Origin: Polyporus tsugae
Lineage: Eukaryota > Basidiomycota > Agaricomycetes > Polyporales > Polyporaceae
Assembly (NCBI GenBank): GCA_024305745.1
Contig: JAHRBS010000013.1
Span: 124,001-188,000, forward strand
Length of the DNA stretch: 64,000 nucleotides
Direction: 5' to 3'
This document shows, in pieces, positions 46,028 through 57,961 of this stretch (its first letter is position 1; each line of letters starts with the position of its first letter). The position numbers and the translations under genes are program-made. The notes beneath the pieces are model-generated. The model searched no databases, had not been told where the DNA came from, and saw nothing but the letters and a program-made list of their open reading frames with translations.

Positions 46028-49000
46028 ATGCTTTGGCACAGGCCCTCGTCGTGGGCCTCTCACGCCCTGCTGGTGCTGGGCTTTGTCCTCTCCACAATCC
46101 CTGTCTCGCTTTCCATCGGCGCGGCAACCAAAACCTTGCTTGCGGCCCCACCTCGCAAGTCCAATGGCTTGACCGATGTTGTACAATGGGATAACTACTC
46201 CCTATTCGTGAATGACCAACGCATATTCCTTCAGTACGTCCGGTCTTCATATCTAAGTACGATCTGTGCAATGATCTCCGTTCAGCTCTGGAGAGTTCCA
46301 CACTTTCCGCCTCCCAGTGCCCGACCTCTGGCTCGATATCTTCCAAAAGATGGTCGCTGCGGGGCTTAACGGCGTCAGGTGTGCATTATTTTTGTGTACT
46401 CCGAAGCCTACAATAACCCAACTCTGGTCACAGTATCTATATCCACAGTACGTGGTTCTGCCAGTATCCAGTCGCCTGGTAGAGTTGTAGTGCTTAGCGC
46501 GTCCTCGTGGATTGCAGTGGGCGTCACAAACCCGTCGCGTGGCGTGGTAGACTTCAACGACTGGCGCGCACTCCAGCCTATCTTCGATGCTGCGAAGCTT
46601 GCCGGTATCTTCATCGTTCTTCGCCCAGGTAGCTTTGTTCCCCTACTATTTTGCTACCTTACATCTGATTTGCATGTCACGTAGGGCCATATGTACGGTG
46701 TCCGTTCGAAACTATAAGTTTATGAACTCACTAACTTCCCCACTTCAGATCAACGCGGAAACGACCGCAGGTGGCATCTCTCATTGGATCACGAGTGAAG
46801 TCGCCGGAGCTCTCAGGACGAATGCATCCGACTGGACTGCTGCGTACGAACCCTACATCTCAGGCATCGTCGACGCGGTCGTGCCAAATCAAGTTTCCAA
46901 AGGCGGGCCGATCCTTTGTACGTATTAACTCAATGAGGTCTACGACGAGTTTTATTGACTGTTTTTGCTATAGTTGTTCAGATTGGTGAGGCCATGCGGT
47001 CGCGTGTCTGCTGCAGCGAGATCTGATGCTCTAGGATAGACAACGAATTCAGTCAGACCGCTTCGCACGCGGCATATTTCGCACAGCTCGAAGCACAATA
47101 TCGAGACGGACAAGTTGTCATCCCTCTGTATGCTCGTAACTCCCGTTACCTCTCACTCCTACTAAGTCAGCGTCACGCAGGACGTACAATGACCCGGGCG
47201 AAGGGAGCAACTTCATCAACGGGACAGGCGCCGTCGACATCTACGGTCTCGTAAGTGGTTTTTCCTTTTTTCACCTCGTCTATTCGACCGACGAGCACTG
47301 CAGGATAGCTATCCACAAGGCTTCGACTGCTCGAACCCTACCCACTGGTCACCTGTAGTAACGAATTATCACTCATACCACTCATCCGTCAACCCAGCCG
47401 AGCCGTGGTACATGCCCGAATTCCAAGGTGGGATCTTTATTAATTTCTTGAAACTCGCGTCTAACACTATTTTCCGGGCACAGGAGGCTCGTTCGACCCT
47501 TGGGGCGGACCCGGATACGACGCGTGCGAAGTACTTACTGGACCCGCCTTCCAGGATGTGTTCTATAAGCAAAACTGGGCTTCGAATGTCAAGCTCATCT
47601 CATACTACATGCTATACGGGTAAGCTTACAAGTACGTGCAACTCCTGTTCGTGTACACTGACTATAGCCCTCAGAGGGACGAGTTGGGGAGGCTTCCCAT
47701 TCCCGGGCGTTTACACCAGGTGGGTACTTTCGATATTCCTGCCCTCATCTAATGCGCATATATCACAGTTACGACTATGGTTCCTCGATCCGCGAGACCC
47801 GTGCACTGTCAGACAAGTTTGATGAGTTCAAGCGCCAGGGCCTGTTCCTCCGCTCCTCTCCTGAGTTCCGCAAAACCGATTGGATCGGCGACACAAGCAC
47901 TGGCATTCCTGGAGTGACCCTCAACGGCAGTGCTGCTTTCGTCACTCTGCTACAGAATCCAGACACGGGTACTCAGTTCTTCATCACGCGGCAAGCCGAT
48001 TCGACTTCCACGTATGTACCCGCTTCATTTTGAAAGTATACAACACGTTCTAACTGAGTTCGCGCAGAGGCAACATCACCTTCACCCTCACAGTCCCCTC
48101 CTCCCGAGGGACCCTCACCCTTCCGCAGACGACGGGCTCCATCGCGCTCAACGGACGCCAAAGCAAGCTCATCATCACCGACTACACCTTCGGCGCGAAA
48201 GGCTCCCTCCTCTTCACCACCGCCTCCATCTTCTTCGCGGGCACGATCGGCGAGCGCGACGTCCTCTTCCTCTTCGGCGACGCGGACCAGTCGCACGAGT
48301 TCGCCCTCACCCTGACCGGCGCCGGCACGCGCTCGCCGTCCTCGCGCCTGCAGTTCACCAAGTCCCCCGCGGCGGGCGTCACGGCCGTCGCCGTGGTCCC
48401 CGGCTCCGCTGGGCTGGTCACCGTCTGGGACTCCACTTCGCAGCTCGTGCTCTTCGCCGACCCCGTCACCGCCGCGACGTTCTGGGCGCCCGCGGTCAAG
48501 TCGGCGACGGCGCACACCGTCCGGGGGCTGGAGGCGTTCTGGCAGTTCGGGACGAACACGACTGTGCTCGTCGGCGGGCCGTACCTCGTGCGCAACGCGA
48601 CGATCTCGGGGAGCACCCTCGCGCTGCGCGGCGACCTGAACGCGAGCGTGCCGCTCACCGTCGTCGCGCCGCCCGCGGTGAGGCAGGTGACGTGGAACGG
48701 GGCGCGCGTTAGCGTACACGGGGAGGGGGCGTTGCTCACGGGGCTGCTGGCGGAGAGCGCGAGTGTGCGGGGGGTGAGGGTGCCGGCGCTGACGGGGTGG
48801 AAATTCGGCGATAGTCTGCCGGAGGTCCAGAGTGGGTTCGACGACTCAAGCTGGACGGTGGCGAACAAGACGACGACGAACATCAACTTGAAACCGCTGT
48901 TCGGCGACGGGAGGGTGTTGTACGGTAAGTTTTCGATGCATGAGCTCGAGTGTGAGTCAAGCTAACGATTCTGTTTGCCAGGATGCGACTATGAGTTGTG

Positions 49001-50141
49001 CGTGGTAGCTTGTCGTGTCACTGTTTGCGATATGTTGTGCTGACGCTCCTGCAGCTGTGAAGGTCATGTCCTCTTCCGCGGCCACTTTAACGCCACGGGC
49101 TCCGAGACTTCTGCGAACCTCACTATCTACGGCGGGTCCGGTACGAGCTTGCTCGTTTGGCTCATCTTTCCGCAGCCACTTACATGTCACTCGTAGCGTT
49201 TGCCGCGTCCGTCTTCATCAACGACGAGTTCATAAGCACCGTCTTCAACGGCGGCGACCACGTCAACGCGGCCTTCCCCTTCCCCAATGGCTCCGTCGTT
49301 GCCGGCCAAGACAATGTGCTTACTGTGATCCAGGACAACATGGGCAACGACGAAGACTCGAACGAAAAGTCCGCACGCGGCATCGCCGGCTTCTCGCTCA
49401 ACGGTGGCACGTTCACAACATGGAAGGTCCAGGGCAAGGTCGGCGGGTACACCAAGTACGCTTCCATACTCACCTCTAGATTTCTCACTGCTGACACGAG
49501 CGATCACAGCTTCCCCGACAAGGTGCGCGGTGTGATGAACGAAGGTGGTCTGTTTGGCGAACGCGAGGGATGGCACCTGCCTGGGTTCCGCACCAGCAGC
49601 TGGGCGACGCGCGACCTGTCCGAGGGCCTCCCGGGCGGCGGCGCGGGCGTCGGCTTCTTCGTCACGACGTTCGACCTGGCGTTCCCCAAGAACACGGACG
49701 TGCTCGTCAGCTTCCAGTTCGAGACGACGAACACGCAGCCGTACAGGGCGCTCCTGTTCGTGAACGGCTGGAAGTTCGGGAAGGCAGGTTTTGGGCACCT
49801 TGATCACGAATGATATCGATCGTTAACATGTACAGAACGAAGCTGATGGGGGTTTTTTTTTTTACCTGGCAGCGTGTGGCGAACGTCGGTCCGCAGACAA
49901 GGTTCCCGGTCCCGCCTGGTATCCTGGACTACAGCGGGAAAAAGTGAGGACATATCCGTGTCTGAACGCCGCTGGGAGGTCTGAAAGCTGACACACAATT
50001 CGTAGTACGGTCGCGGTGGCACTCTGGGCGTTGGACAACACTGCAGTGTCTCCGAGCTTGGAGCTGGTCATCGATGGTGTGCTGGACGGGGGCGTGGGTC
50101 CCGTCGCCACCAACAACCCCGTCTGGGAGCCGCGTTCGTGA
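46028..50141 (+). CDS. Secreted beta-galactosidase, GH35 (intact)
   Basis: Hydrolyses terminal beta-galactose from galactosides, outside the cell. Twenty exons: 46028-46233, 46286-46378, 46434-46447, 46518-46628, 46685-46692, 46749-46917, 46974-46985, 47040-47127, 47181-47250, 47304-47427, 47484-47619, 47675-47719, 47769-48011, 48068-48924, 48982-48997, 49055-49140, 49197-49455, 49510-49783, 49873-49943, 50006-50141. The sum is 3018 nt, giving 1005 residues, the usual length for fungal GH35 enzymes. A signal peptide covers residues 1 to about 32. The barrel holds QIDNEF (acid/base Glu207) and YMPEFQGG (nucleophile Glu296). Middle beta domains and two C-terminal jelly-roll domains follow, with RGHFNATG and [15 protein letters not shown]. 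The intron at 49784-49872 needs a GC donor to keep frame. No break found, so it is the best candidate for the functional enzyme. Confidence 0.92.
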
Positions 50142-52761
50142 TTTGGCATGCGCCTGACGCAAGTGGAATTACGACTTCACGAGACGGGATGTTGTGGCCT
50201 TCTGCGTAGATTGTGGGGCCGTGTATGTAGCGCAGAGCCTGAGATTCTACTAGCTCGTATGAGCGAGGCGCTTGCAAATACCAGGTGCAGAACTTTAACC
50301 CAATATTAATGGGAACACCATCGCATCCTGCAGTGTGCACAAACAGTATCGATTATCCCCAAGCACTGTCGTATTTGTCCAACAGCGTGCAGAATTCGGC
50401 GTTGACGTTGGAGCTCCTGGGGTGCAAAAAGCGTGTCGTGGGCAAGTCGGGTGCGCGGTCCGGTGGTCGGCCTTGACCACGTTGACGGCAACGACCGATG
50501 GAAATGGGCAGTGCGCACCAACCATTCTCAGGCTTTGACCCTGATCATCGATGACCAACAGACCCAACACACCGTGCTTCAAGCTTCAAGGCTACCAAAG
50601 TAAACCACTCTGTACTCATACATCTACCTAGCATGCGCAGCTGCAGGGTCATCTCGTTCCTCCCGAAACACACGGTAAGCTCACAGCTTGTTGGAAGGGC
50701 TCCTCCCCGGATGTCTTCTGCGCGTACATTTCTAACCTTGCACCAATTCAAATAAGTATATATATCACGGTTAAGCTCACCCCATTGCATCCAGGAATCC
50801 GAATCACCCAACAGCATTCAGCCGCTTTCCAAGAGTCTCCCGGGGCATGTGGTCAGGGTGGATTGACACAGGTAAGTTTTCCAGTCAAGTTGATCAACGG
50901 CGATGAATGCCTCTTTCAGCCTTGCAACCGCATGTACAGCACTGGGATCATGTCACATTCGACGTGCTTCCCGCACAAGTCATCAGAATGCGTCATCTTT
51001 GAAACAACCGTGGAGCCCCCATCCCAGTCAGTACGATCCCCCAATCGCCTTTGGGGCGAGCTTCCCTTCAGTCTGATAACGTTAACAAGGGAGCCAAGGA
51101 GACTTGGGCAGGGAGCCGGGGATGGCCGCCCTGTATGGCGACATCGATGAGTCAAATCCCCGCTCTCATCGAGAGTCTGTCCTGCTGGTGTCCGAGCGCC
51201 CTGTGTCATCCGTTTTATGGATTGCAACTTCATGCTCATCTTCCAGCCGCTGCGGTCTGCAGACGGCGGCCGTTCAGGCGAGTTTTACCCCCTTTTGGCT
51301 CGATCAATTGCAGAAGGGAGTTGACGCCAACCCTACTCCAGCACCCTCGCGTCTTATTGGCAGGGCCTCGAACGTGGCATACGGTTACCGACTGGGAGCT
51401 CGATGGTTTTCCCGAACCTTTCGGCGATGTCAGCGCGTTGGATTCCCTCGTCCAGGATTGTCTCTCTGGGCAGGCGTTTCGCAGGACAACTTCATGAGCG
51501 AATCGCAGGCATGCCTGTCCCTGGCGGCACTTTTGGCACAGTGAGCTGCACCGAAAAATTCTTCTCTGTCTGGAAGCTTCCCCAGCCCGCACGGCTCAGT
51601 CATGAATTGCAGCAGATGGCCCGGCAACCTTCTCGTCGCACACGCACCGAGGCTACTCTGTAGTACCTGCGCCTGCTGCCAAGTGGCCTACGTTGTTATG
51701 CAGCTACACCCACTCCACCTCAATCCATGCCCCCCTCTGTCCTTGACTTGCTCGGTTCTCAAAACCCTGCTCGTAACCCCTCTAAACTCTCCGGCCCTCG
51801 AGCAACTGCGTACCTCGACCTTTGGTCCAGGTCCTTCCATTCCATCAACGCGTTCTCCCGGGGCGCACGCGGCGCCCGAGAGTAATGCCTCCGCACTAAG
51901 TACTGAATACTGGCGGCGCGCCTCCTCTCCACGGGAGCGAACGCCAATCACCTCACAGGTCGATCATGTACGTGCTCCAGCACCGGCCGCCAGCCCGCGT
52001 GGGTCTCCAGGACGAAGCGAGGCGGGGCGACGTGATCGGACATCGCTTTCCGGGTGGACGTGGCATGTAGACGGCTGTACCCATCATTCCGATGCCGTTT
52101 TCGGAGGTTGGGGGTGACCTGGACAAAGCCTTGGTGGTCCCACACAGGCGACAGCTTGGCGGTGATCACACCCATAGCGGCGGAAGGGACGTCTACCTGC
52201 GCTGCGGGAGACGAGTCAGACTCCGCACGCGTGGAGCGACTGGAAGGATCACCACGATGGGCAGTTCCGAGCCGGGTCAGTCACGGTGGTGGCGGCGGGG
52301 TTGTTGGGGAGGAATGGAGATAGACGAGGAGTCTTTCAAGCTCGTTGCGAAGCTCTAGAACAGGCCCCAAGAGACAACCCCAGAGGTCGTATACGGCGCC
52401 TCCAGGCGCCAAGAAAGCCGAGGATGGCCGAAAGTAGATCCGAGAATGGATTTGCGCTGGAGTAACCGCCTTCTACGGTAACTTACGTGGTCGGGGAAGC
52501 ACTGGTGATCGGTGTAGCTCAAGATTTTTTGACATGTTTGACACCCCAGCCATCGTGCGCAGCCCACATGAGGTAAATCGCCGGGGATCCGCTTGTTGGG
52601 TCGGATCGCCCGTCGGAGCGGACACTGGAGGTTGGTGCCAATTTTCAATGTTTCAAACTGTAGCGTCGTTCGCTTATTTCTGCCGCCCTTCTCCCAGACA
52701 ATATGGTCCCCCCTGGCCGCCATTTCGCCCCGCTTCTCACCCTCTCTCCCTGCCTACCACC
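50142..52761. other. Intergenic region between GH35 and first MFS gene
   Basis: No supported gene. A minus-strand ORF of 75 codons (51948-52175) has a protein-like composition but no recognised family. The part around 51540-51730 is similar to 56900-57120, so the transporter duplication extends upstream of the genes. CT-rich sequence precedes the MFS start. Confidence 0.5.
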
Positions 52762-55289
52762 ATGTCCTCCCGGGCGGCTTTGCAGGCTCACCAAGAGAGT
52801 AGGCCCGCGTCCGTGGCGCCGTCCACCACCGAGACCCTCTCGACCCGAGCAGTCCCCTCGGACGAGAAGACGATCGGGAAGGTTGTTTACGACGTTCCGG
52901 CGGAAAACTGGAAGGACTTTGGCTTCCTCCCGATACCAAAACGCGTTCGGTACGACCCCGAGCGCCCGGCCCACTTCGGGCTGTTGATGAACGTCATCTT
53001 CGGGGTTGCGAGCACATTCAGTAAGTCGTGCGTCGTTGCCTTCTTCTCTGTGGAGCTGGAGCTGACCGTCGTATAGCCGTCAGCAACCTGTACTATTGTC
53101 AGCCTCTGCTGAGTAAGTTTGGTTCAATCTCTCCTTGCTTTTCTTTGCCGTGCGGCGCCCCCTTCCTTGACAGGGCAATGGAGCATTCGTCCAGGTTACC
53201 GGGTATCGCTCGGCTCTCCTTTTGATCCTTTGCTTTTCCACACTCGCGGAAGAATAGTTCCGGCTTTGTCTCAGCGCTCTCCGCTTTTATCTGTTTTCCA
53301 ATCGCTCGATTGTGGCTAGACGCTATAGGGAGTGCCACATCTATGCGGTCAGAAAGGGTAGAAGGACGACGACACCCTCCCCATGCCGTCTGGTCACTCG
53401 TGTGTAGGGGCATCGCGCAAGTTTCGCTGTGCATTTTCGAAAGTCTGTACGTGCCGAGTGCGACGTGCCTGCCGTCTGTAACCTTATTTGCTTTGGTGCA
53501 AAGGTTGTGGTCGGCCGTTCCTGCACGCACATACTTATCTTGTCTCTGGAGAGTTAGACTCGTGTATGTTGTAGCTAAGTGACAGAAGGCTCTTTTGTCG
53601 CTCTAGCGCACCACGGCTTCGACGTTGGTTGGAGGGTCGGTCCTCGACCCGCCTCTGTACAATTATCCGTGCCGCATGTTCGTCTTCCCTTTCGAGTTAT
53701 GTCCCCACATTGTCAGTTCGGGGACTATCCTATCTCGAGTGCTGATAGCCACACGTCTTCAGTCCAGTTTTCATTGTATTTTGGAGTAACGGAGCAAGAA
53801 GTCGCAAATATACCGACACTAGTTCAGGCTGGGTGAGTCGCTCATTCTCAGTTTCCTTTGTATCGAACGTTCGCTTGACATGTCCCGGCTCTCTTAGTTA
53901 TGCCATCGGCCTACTATTCATCGCGCCCCTAGGCGACCTCTTAAGAAGGAGACCGTTGATCCTCGCCCTGACGTTCATCGGCGCCAGTCTTTCCATCGGC
54001 CTGGCAATCACCAAAAGCCTTGTCGTTTTTGAGGTGCTCTCGTTCCTCGTCGGCATCTGTACCGCAACCCCGCAGATCCTCATGGCGCTAGCTGGCGACC
54101 TGGCTCTACCAGAGAGGCGTGCGTCCGCGCTCTCGATCGTCCTCTCTGGCCTCCTCTTGGGTATCCTCGTCGCACGGGTGCTCGCGGGTGTCATCGCACA
54201 ATTCGTCATCTGGCGCGTCGTGTACTACATCGCGATCGGGCTGCAGTACGGCATCTTTGTGGTGCTGTACTGGATGCTGCCCGACTATCCCGCGCGGAAC
54301 AAGGGCACGACGTACTTCGGAATCTTGTACAGCATGGCGAAGTTTATGGTCACGGAGCCTCTGCTCGTCCAGGCGGTCCTCATTTCAATCCCCTCGAGCG
54401 CGACCTTCACCAACTGGTGGGTCACGCTGACGTTCCTCCTCGACGGTGCCCCATACAACTACTCGACGTGAGCATGTCCATTGCTCTCTCCGGCGAGAAA
54501 CCCATACTGACGGGATCTATGTCCATTCCCAGACTCGTAATCGGCCTGTTCGGTCTCGTGGGCATAGTTGGCGTCGCGATGATGCCCCTCATCGGCCGCG
54601 CAATCGACGGACTCGTCCCCTGGTCCGCGACGCTCTTCGGCATCTCCATGCTCCTCGTTACGTTCTCCATCCAAACCGCCGCAGCGGGCCTGAACGTTGC
54701 CGTCATCGTGATCGTCACCATCGGCCTGGACTGCTTCCGCCAGATGCAGCAGGTCTCGCTCACGACCGCCGTGCTCGCGCTCGACGCGACAGCGCGTTCG
54801 CGCCTCAACGCCTGCATCAACGTCGCGGTGCGTCGTCGATTTTTTACATTTATCACCCGCCATGCGAAGCATTAACTGACGACGTGCGTGCGTACCGTAC
54901 AGACGTTCATCGGTCAGGTGATGGGCACGTCCGTCGGGTCCAAAGTGTTCACGGAGCACGGTTGGCGCCCGGACGCGTCGCTCAACCTTGCGCTCACGGG
55001 CTTCACGCTGGTCATCCTCTTCCTCCGTGGGCCGCACTGCCCGCGCTATACTTGGATCGGCTGGCAGGGTGGGTGTGAGCTCCGCAAGAGCCGAGTGCCC
55101 GCGCCGCAGGACGCCGAACCGGGAGACGCACTGGCCGCAGCTGAGAAGGAGCGCAGCGCAGGCGAAAAGCCGATTGGAGGGGATGGCGACAGGTCCGAGC
55201 GGTCGGACGAAAAGGCTTCAGCGCCGCCCTCAGAGGGAGGAGGAACGGCCGGCGGCGAGGGCGAGAGGGAGGGTACAGACATGGTCTGA
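52762..55289 (+). CDS. Major facilitator superfamily transporter, copy A
   Basis: Membrane transporter, substrate unknown. Six exons: 52762-53020, 53077-53112, 53763-53832, 53898-54467, 54533-54827, 54903-55289 (1617 nt, 538 residues). A hydrophilic N-terminal tail of about 70 residues contains the conserved stretch FGFLPIPKRVRYDPERP. It is followed by about 11-12 hydrophobic helices. The loop PLGDLLRRRP (residues 132-141) fits the MFS motif A between helices 2 and 3. The Glu/Gly/Ser-rich C-terminal tail is cytosolic by prediction. The start ATG has a good context (ACCACCATGTCC) and aligns with copy B. Intron 2 is unusually long (650 bp). It is not the classical sugar porter type by its motifs, so a role in galactoside uptake is only a guess from position. 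Confidence 0.85.
53113..53762 (+). other. Long second intron of MFS copy A
   Basis: 650 bp with GTAAGT donor and CAG acceptor, ten times the size of the other introns in this gene. Parts (around 53320-53460) are clearly similar to the equivalent 695 bp intron of copy B, so the length predates the duplication. No ORF with a recognisable domain inside. Confidence 0.65.
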
Positions 55290-57961
55290 TTTTTGGGACG
55301 GCGATCTCGATCTACGGTTTCACACTTTCTAGATGTGACGGGCATTCACGAGCTCATAGAACGGCGTCCTGCAACATCTTTGTGGGCATCAGGATTGGTA
55401 TAGAGCTGCGGATTTAAAAATGGAATATATGTATGTATGTGTTGTACTTCGATTGCAAGCTGTAGACTTATTCGAATGAACTTGAATGTACGGGCCCACG
55501 GGCCATTAACGCGGATCCGTTCTGAGACCAGGAAGGATGCAGTAAGTGCTTGAATGAATGTTCCATGTTGCGATGATTGTCACCAACCTGATACACGGCT
55601 GCCGGACCCCCGGACTGGATCCCAAGTCGGAGCCATGATAGCGCGAATTCTCTCTGTAGCTAGTACTGGCAAAAGCCGCTGCTGACTCCGCGCGCGGGTG
55701 CCATTGCAATTAATGGAGGGCCCAGTGACCTCCCTGCAGGATGTTTCGATTGACTTTGTATGATGATATGATGTATAATTTGATCCTGGCCGATGGGTGA
55801 AGGACAAACTTCTGAAAATAAAATACGCAAGTCAGCATGAGGGCGTATTCCACCAGACCGGCAGTCGCCGTCCTCACGGTGCTTGTCATCGCCACAGGTG
55901 AAGCCGATGCTCATGATCTCATCTGCTTGCACCCATCACCAGTCACTGTAGCCCAGTTCATCTGCTACGTTCTTTCCATTGAATGCCGGGCTTACGAATT
56001 CCTTATACGATCTGACCACCGCCCGTACAGACCCCGACGAGTGCGAACGCAAGACCGTGAAGAAACTACAAGGCAGGCGGAGCGAAGCGACGCCACCCTT
56101 GGGTCAATGACTGAAGTTAAAGGACGGAGTCTCTCTCCAATTGGTTCTCCTTGACCAGTGATGAGTAAGCAGGATGTGGAGTGGGGCAAACGGGCGTAGA
56201 CTCAATGTAAGTAGGGCGTGGGGCAGATAGCTCCAAGATCTCACAAACACCCGCACACCTGAGATGAAGCACACCATTGTTATATGGTAGCTACGAGAAT
56301 AACCCCGGCTTGCTTCCATTTGTAGAGACGTCGTCTGTCTCATACGTAACATAGATCCCAAGAACCTCTCAAGTGAGAATATGTGGCTAGTCGATAAGTA
56401 GGTGAGCCTTGCTCAATTTAATGGAAACCCTTTGCAAGGACACTGATGAACCTTCGCGGCTGGACTCATGGCATGTCCGGTGGGGACAAAAACGTTCGCC
56501 ACGCTCACGGCCGAAATCCTTGGGCTTGTCTTCCAAAATATGATAGAGCCTTTGTAGTGCCATGACCTATTGACCGTTTAAAGGGCTTTCAGCCCATGGC
56601 TCAATGCACTTTGCAAGAAGAAGGCTCTCAGGTTTCCCAGCGCGACCTTTTGGTTCGGGACAGCCATCTTTAAGTTATGGCAGCATCATCATCGCCGGCA
56701 CTTCGTTACATTATTTGATGGTATGGCCTCTTCCGAAGCATCCAGTTCGTTGACTGTCCTGTCTGATTTCGACATGACACAGCGCGATTTCGCGATCATT
56801 TTCCAGCTGACGCGGTTACCTCAACTTTACAACTCTCAGAGCCTAACCCTCCGAGCCTAACCCTCCGAGCCTAACCCTCCTGGCTCACCCGGCCCGGGGC
56901 CTCGGCGTAATCTTGCAGGACCTCATGAGGGGAGTGCATGCATGCTTGCCCTCCTCGATGGATTTCTAAATCCGCTTCAGCACGGCGCATCGTAGAACTG
57001 TCCCCAGCATGGTGATCAATTGCAGTAGGTCGACGTCGCCCGGCAGCCTTCTCGGCGCACTCTGCGGCTCGCGGCTGCTGCACCTGCATACGCTGCCACC
57101 CTCTTGAGTCTCGACTTCATTCCACCTCCTTCCTGTCTACAGTGTTCCCGGTCTCAAGTGCCTTGTCGTTTCAACACGGAGGACTGCACCGAGTCTGGAC
57201 AGGATGTGGAAGACCACCGGGAGATGTCTCCTGCTGATGAGGACGGTTACTGGGATGATGCTGAATTTCGTTGGCAATTCCGAGTACGAGGCTTGTTAAC
57301 AGGTATCCGAGGAGGTTCTCCCCGTGGATTTCCTGATCGTCGGGTGAATTGCGCGACCATCCTGGATGCATTCTTGAACGAAACTTACATATACATATAT
57401 AAACATTGGGAATGCGGTTTCCTTCTAGGTTTCCTTGGACGTGCCGCGCATAACTGAACAGGTCTTCGCGCATCTGGATTTGAGAATTCCTATACCCGTT
57501 CTGTCCTCGGTTCTAGGGCCGGAAGTCGAGGAAAACTGGCAGGCGTAGCTCGCGATAGGTCACTTTATTATTTTACTGTCGTTGAGAGTGAAATCTCACT
57601 TGTCGGGCCGGCAAACAGTCCAGCTCGCTTGATTTGTTCTCCACCTCTATTAGCTCTATTTTGGTGCCTACTACTTGGCACTGACATGGAGACCCCAAGT
57701 ATGGACAGTGGTCGTTGAACGTTGAACGTTCAAGTGACCGTGACGTTGGCTGTTGAACCGCCCGTGTGCGTGCATGAGCTGGGCCGAGGCTGGGCATCGC
57801 GATCGCTTGGGAATCGGGCTGCCGAGTCGGAGCGCGCGTTCGAGGTTGCGGACAAACTTTCATGTCGCTTGCTATTTCTGCTGCTCTTCTTCCAGACATC
57901 ATGGCCTCCCCTCCTGCCGTTCCCACCTGCTGCCGCTCACCCTCTCTGCCTTCCCCCCACC
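55290..57961. other. Intergenic region between the two MFS genes
   Basis: No clear gene. A 117-codon plus-strand ORF (57104-57457) starts with a C-x2-C-x6-C pattern (SCLQCSRSQVPC) that looks like half of a Zn2Cys6 cluster, but the second half is missing and there is no basic linker. The part 56900-57120 is similar to sequence upstream of MFS copy A. Confidence 0.5.
56839..56880. repeat. Three tandem copies of GAGCCTAACCCTCC
   Basis: Three perfect 14 bp copies. The CCTAACCC core looks like a telomere word but the unit is not a telomere repeat. Confidence 0.85.

Noticed and set aside
56839..56880. Telomere-like CCTAACCC repeats
   Set aside because: The repeat unit is 14 bp and occurs only three times inside a gene region, so it is not a telomere or an internal telomere tract.
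57104..57457. Possible Zn2Cys6 transcription factor start
   Set aside because: Only C-x2-C-x6-C is present, with no second cysteine trio or basic linker, and the ORF ends without a domain. Kept only as a note under the intergenic region.
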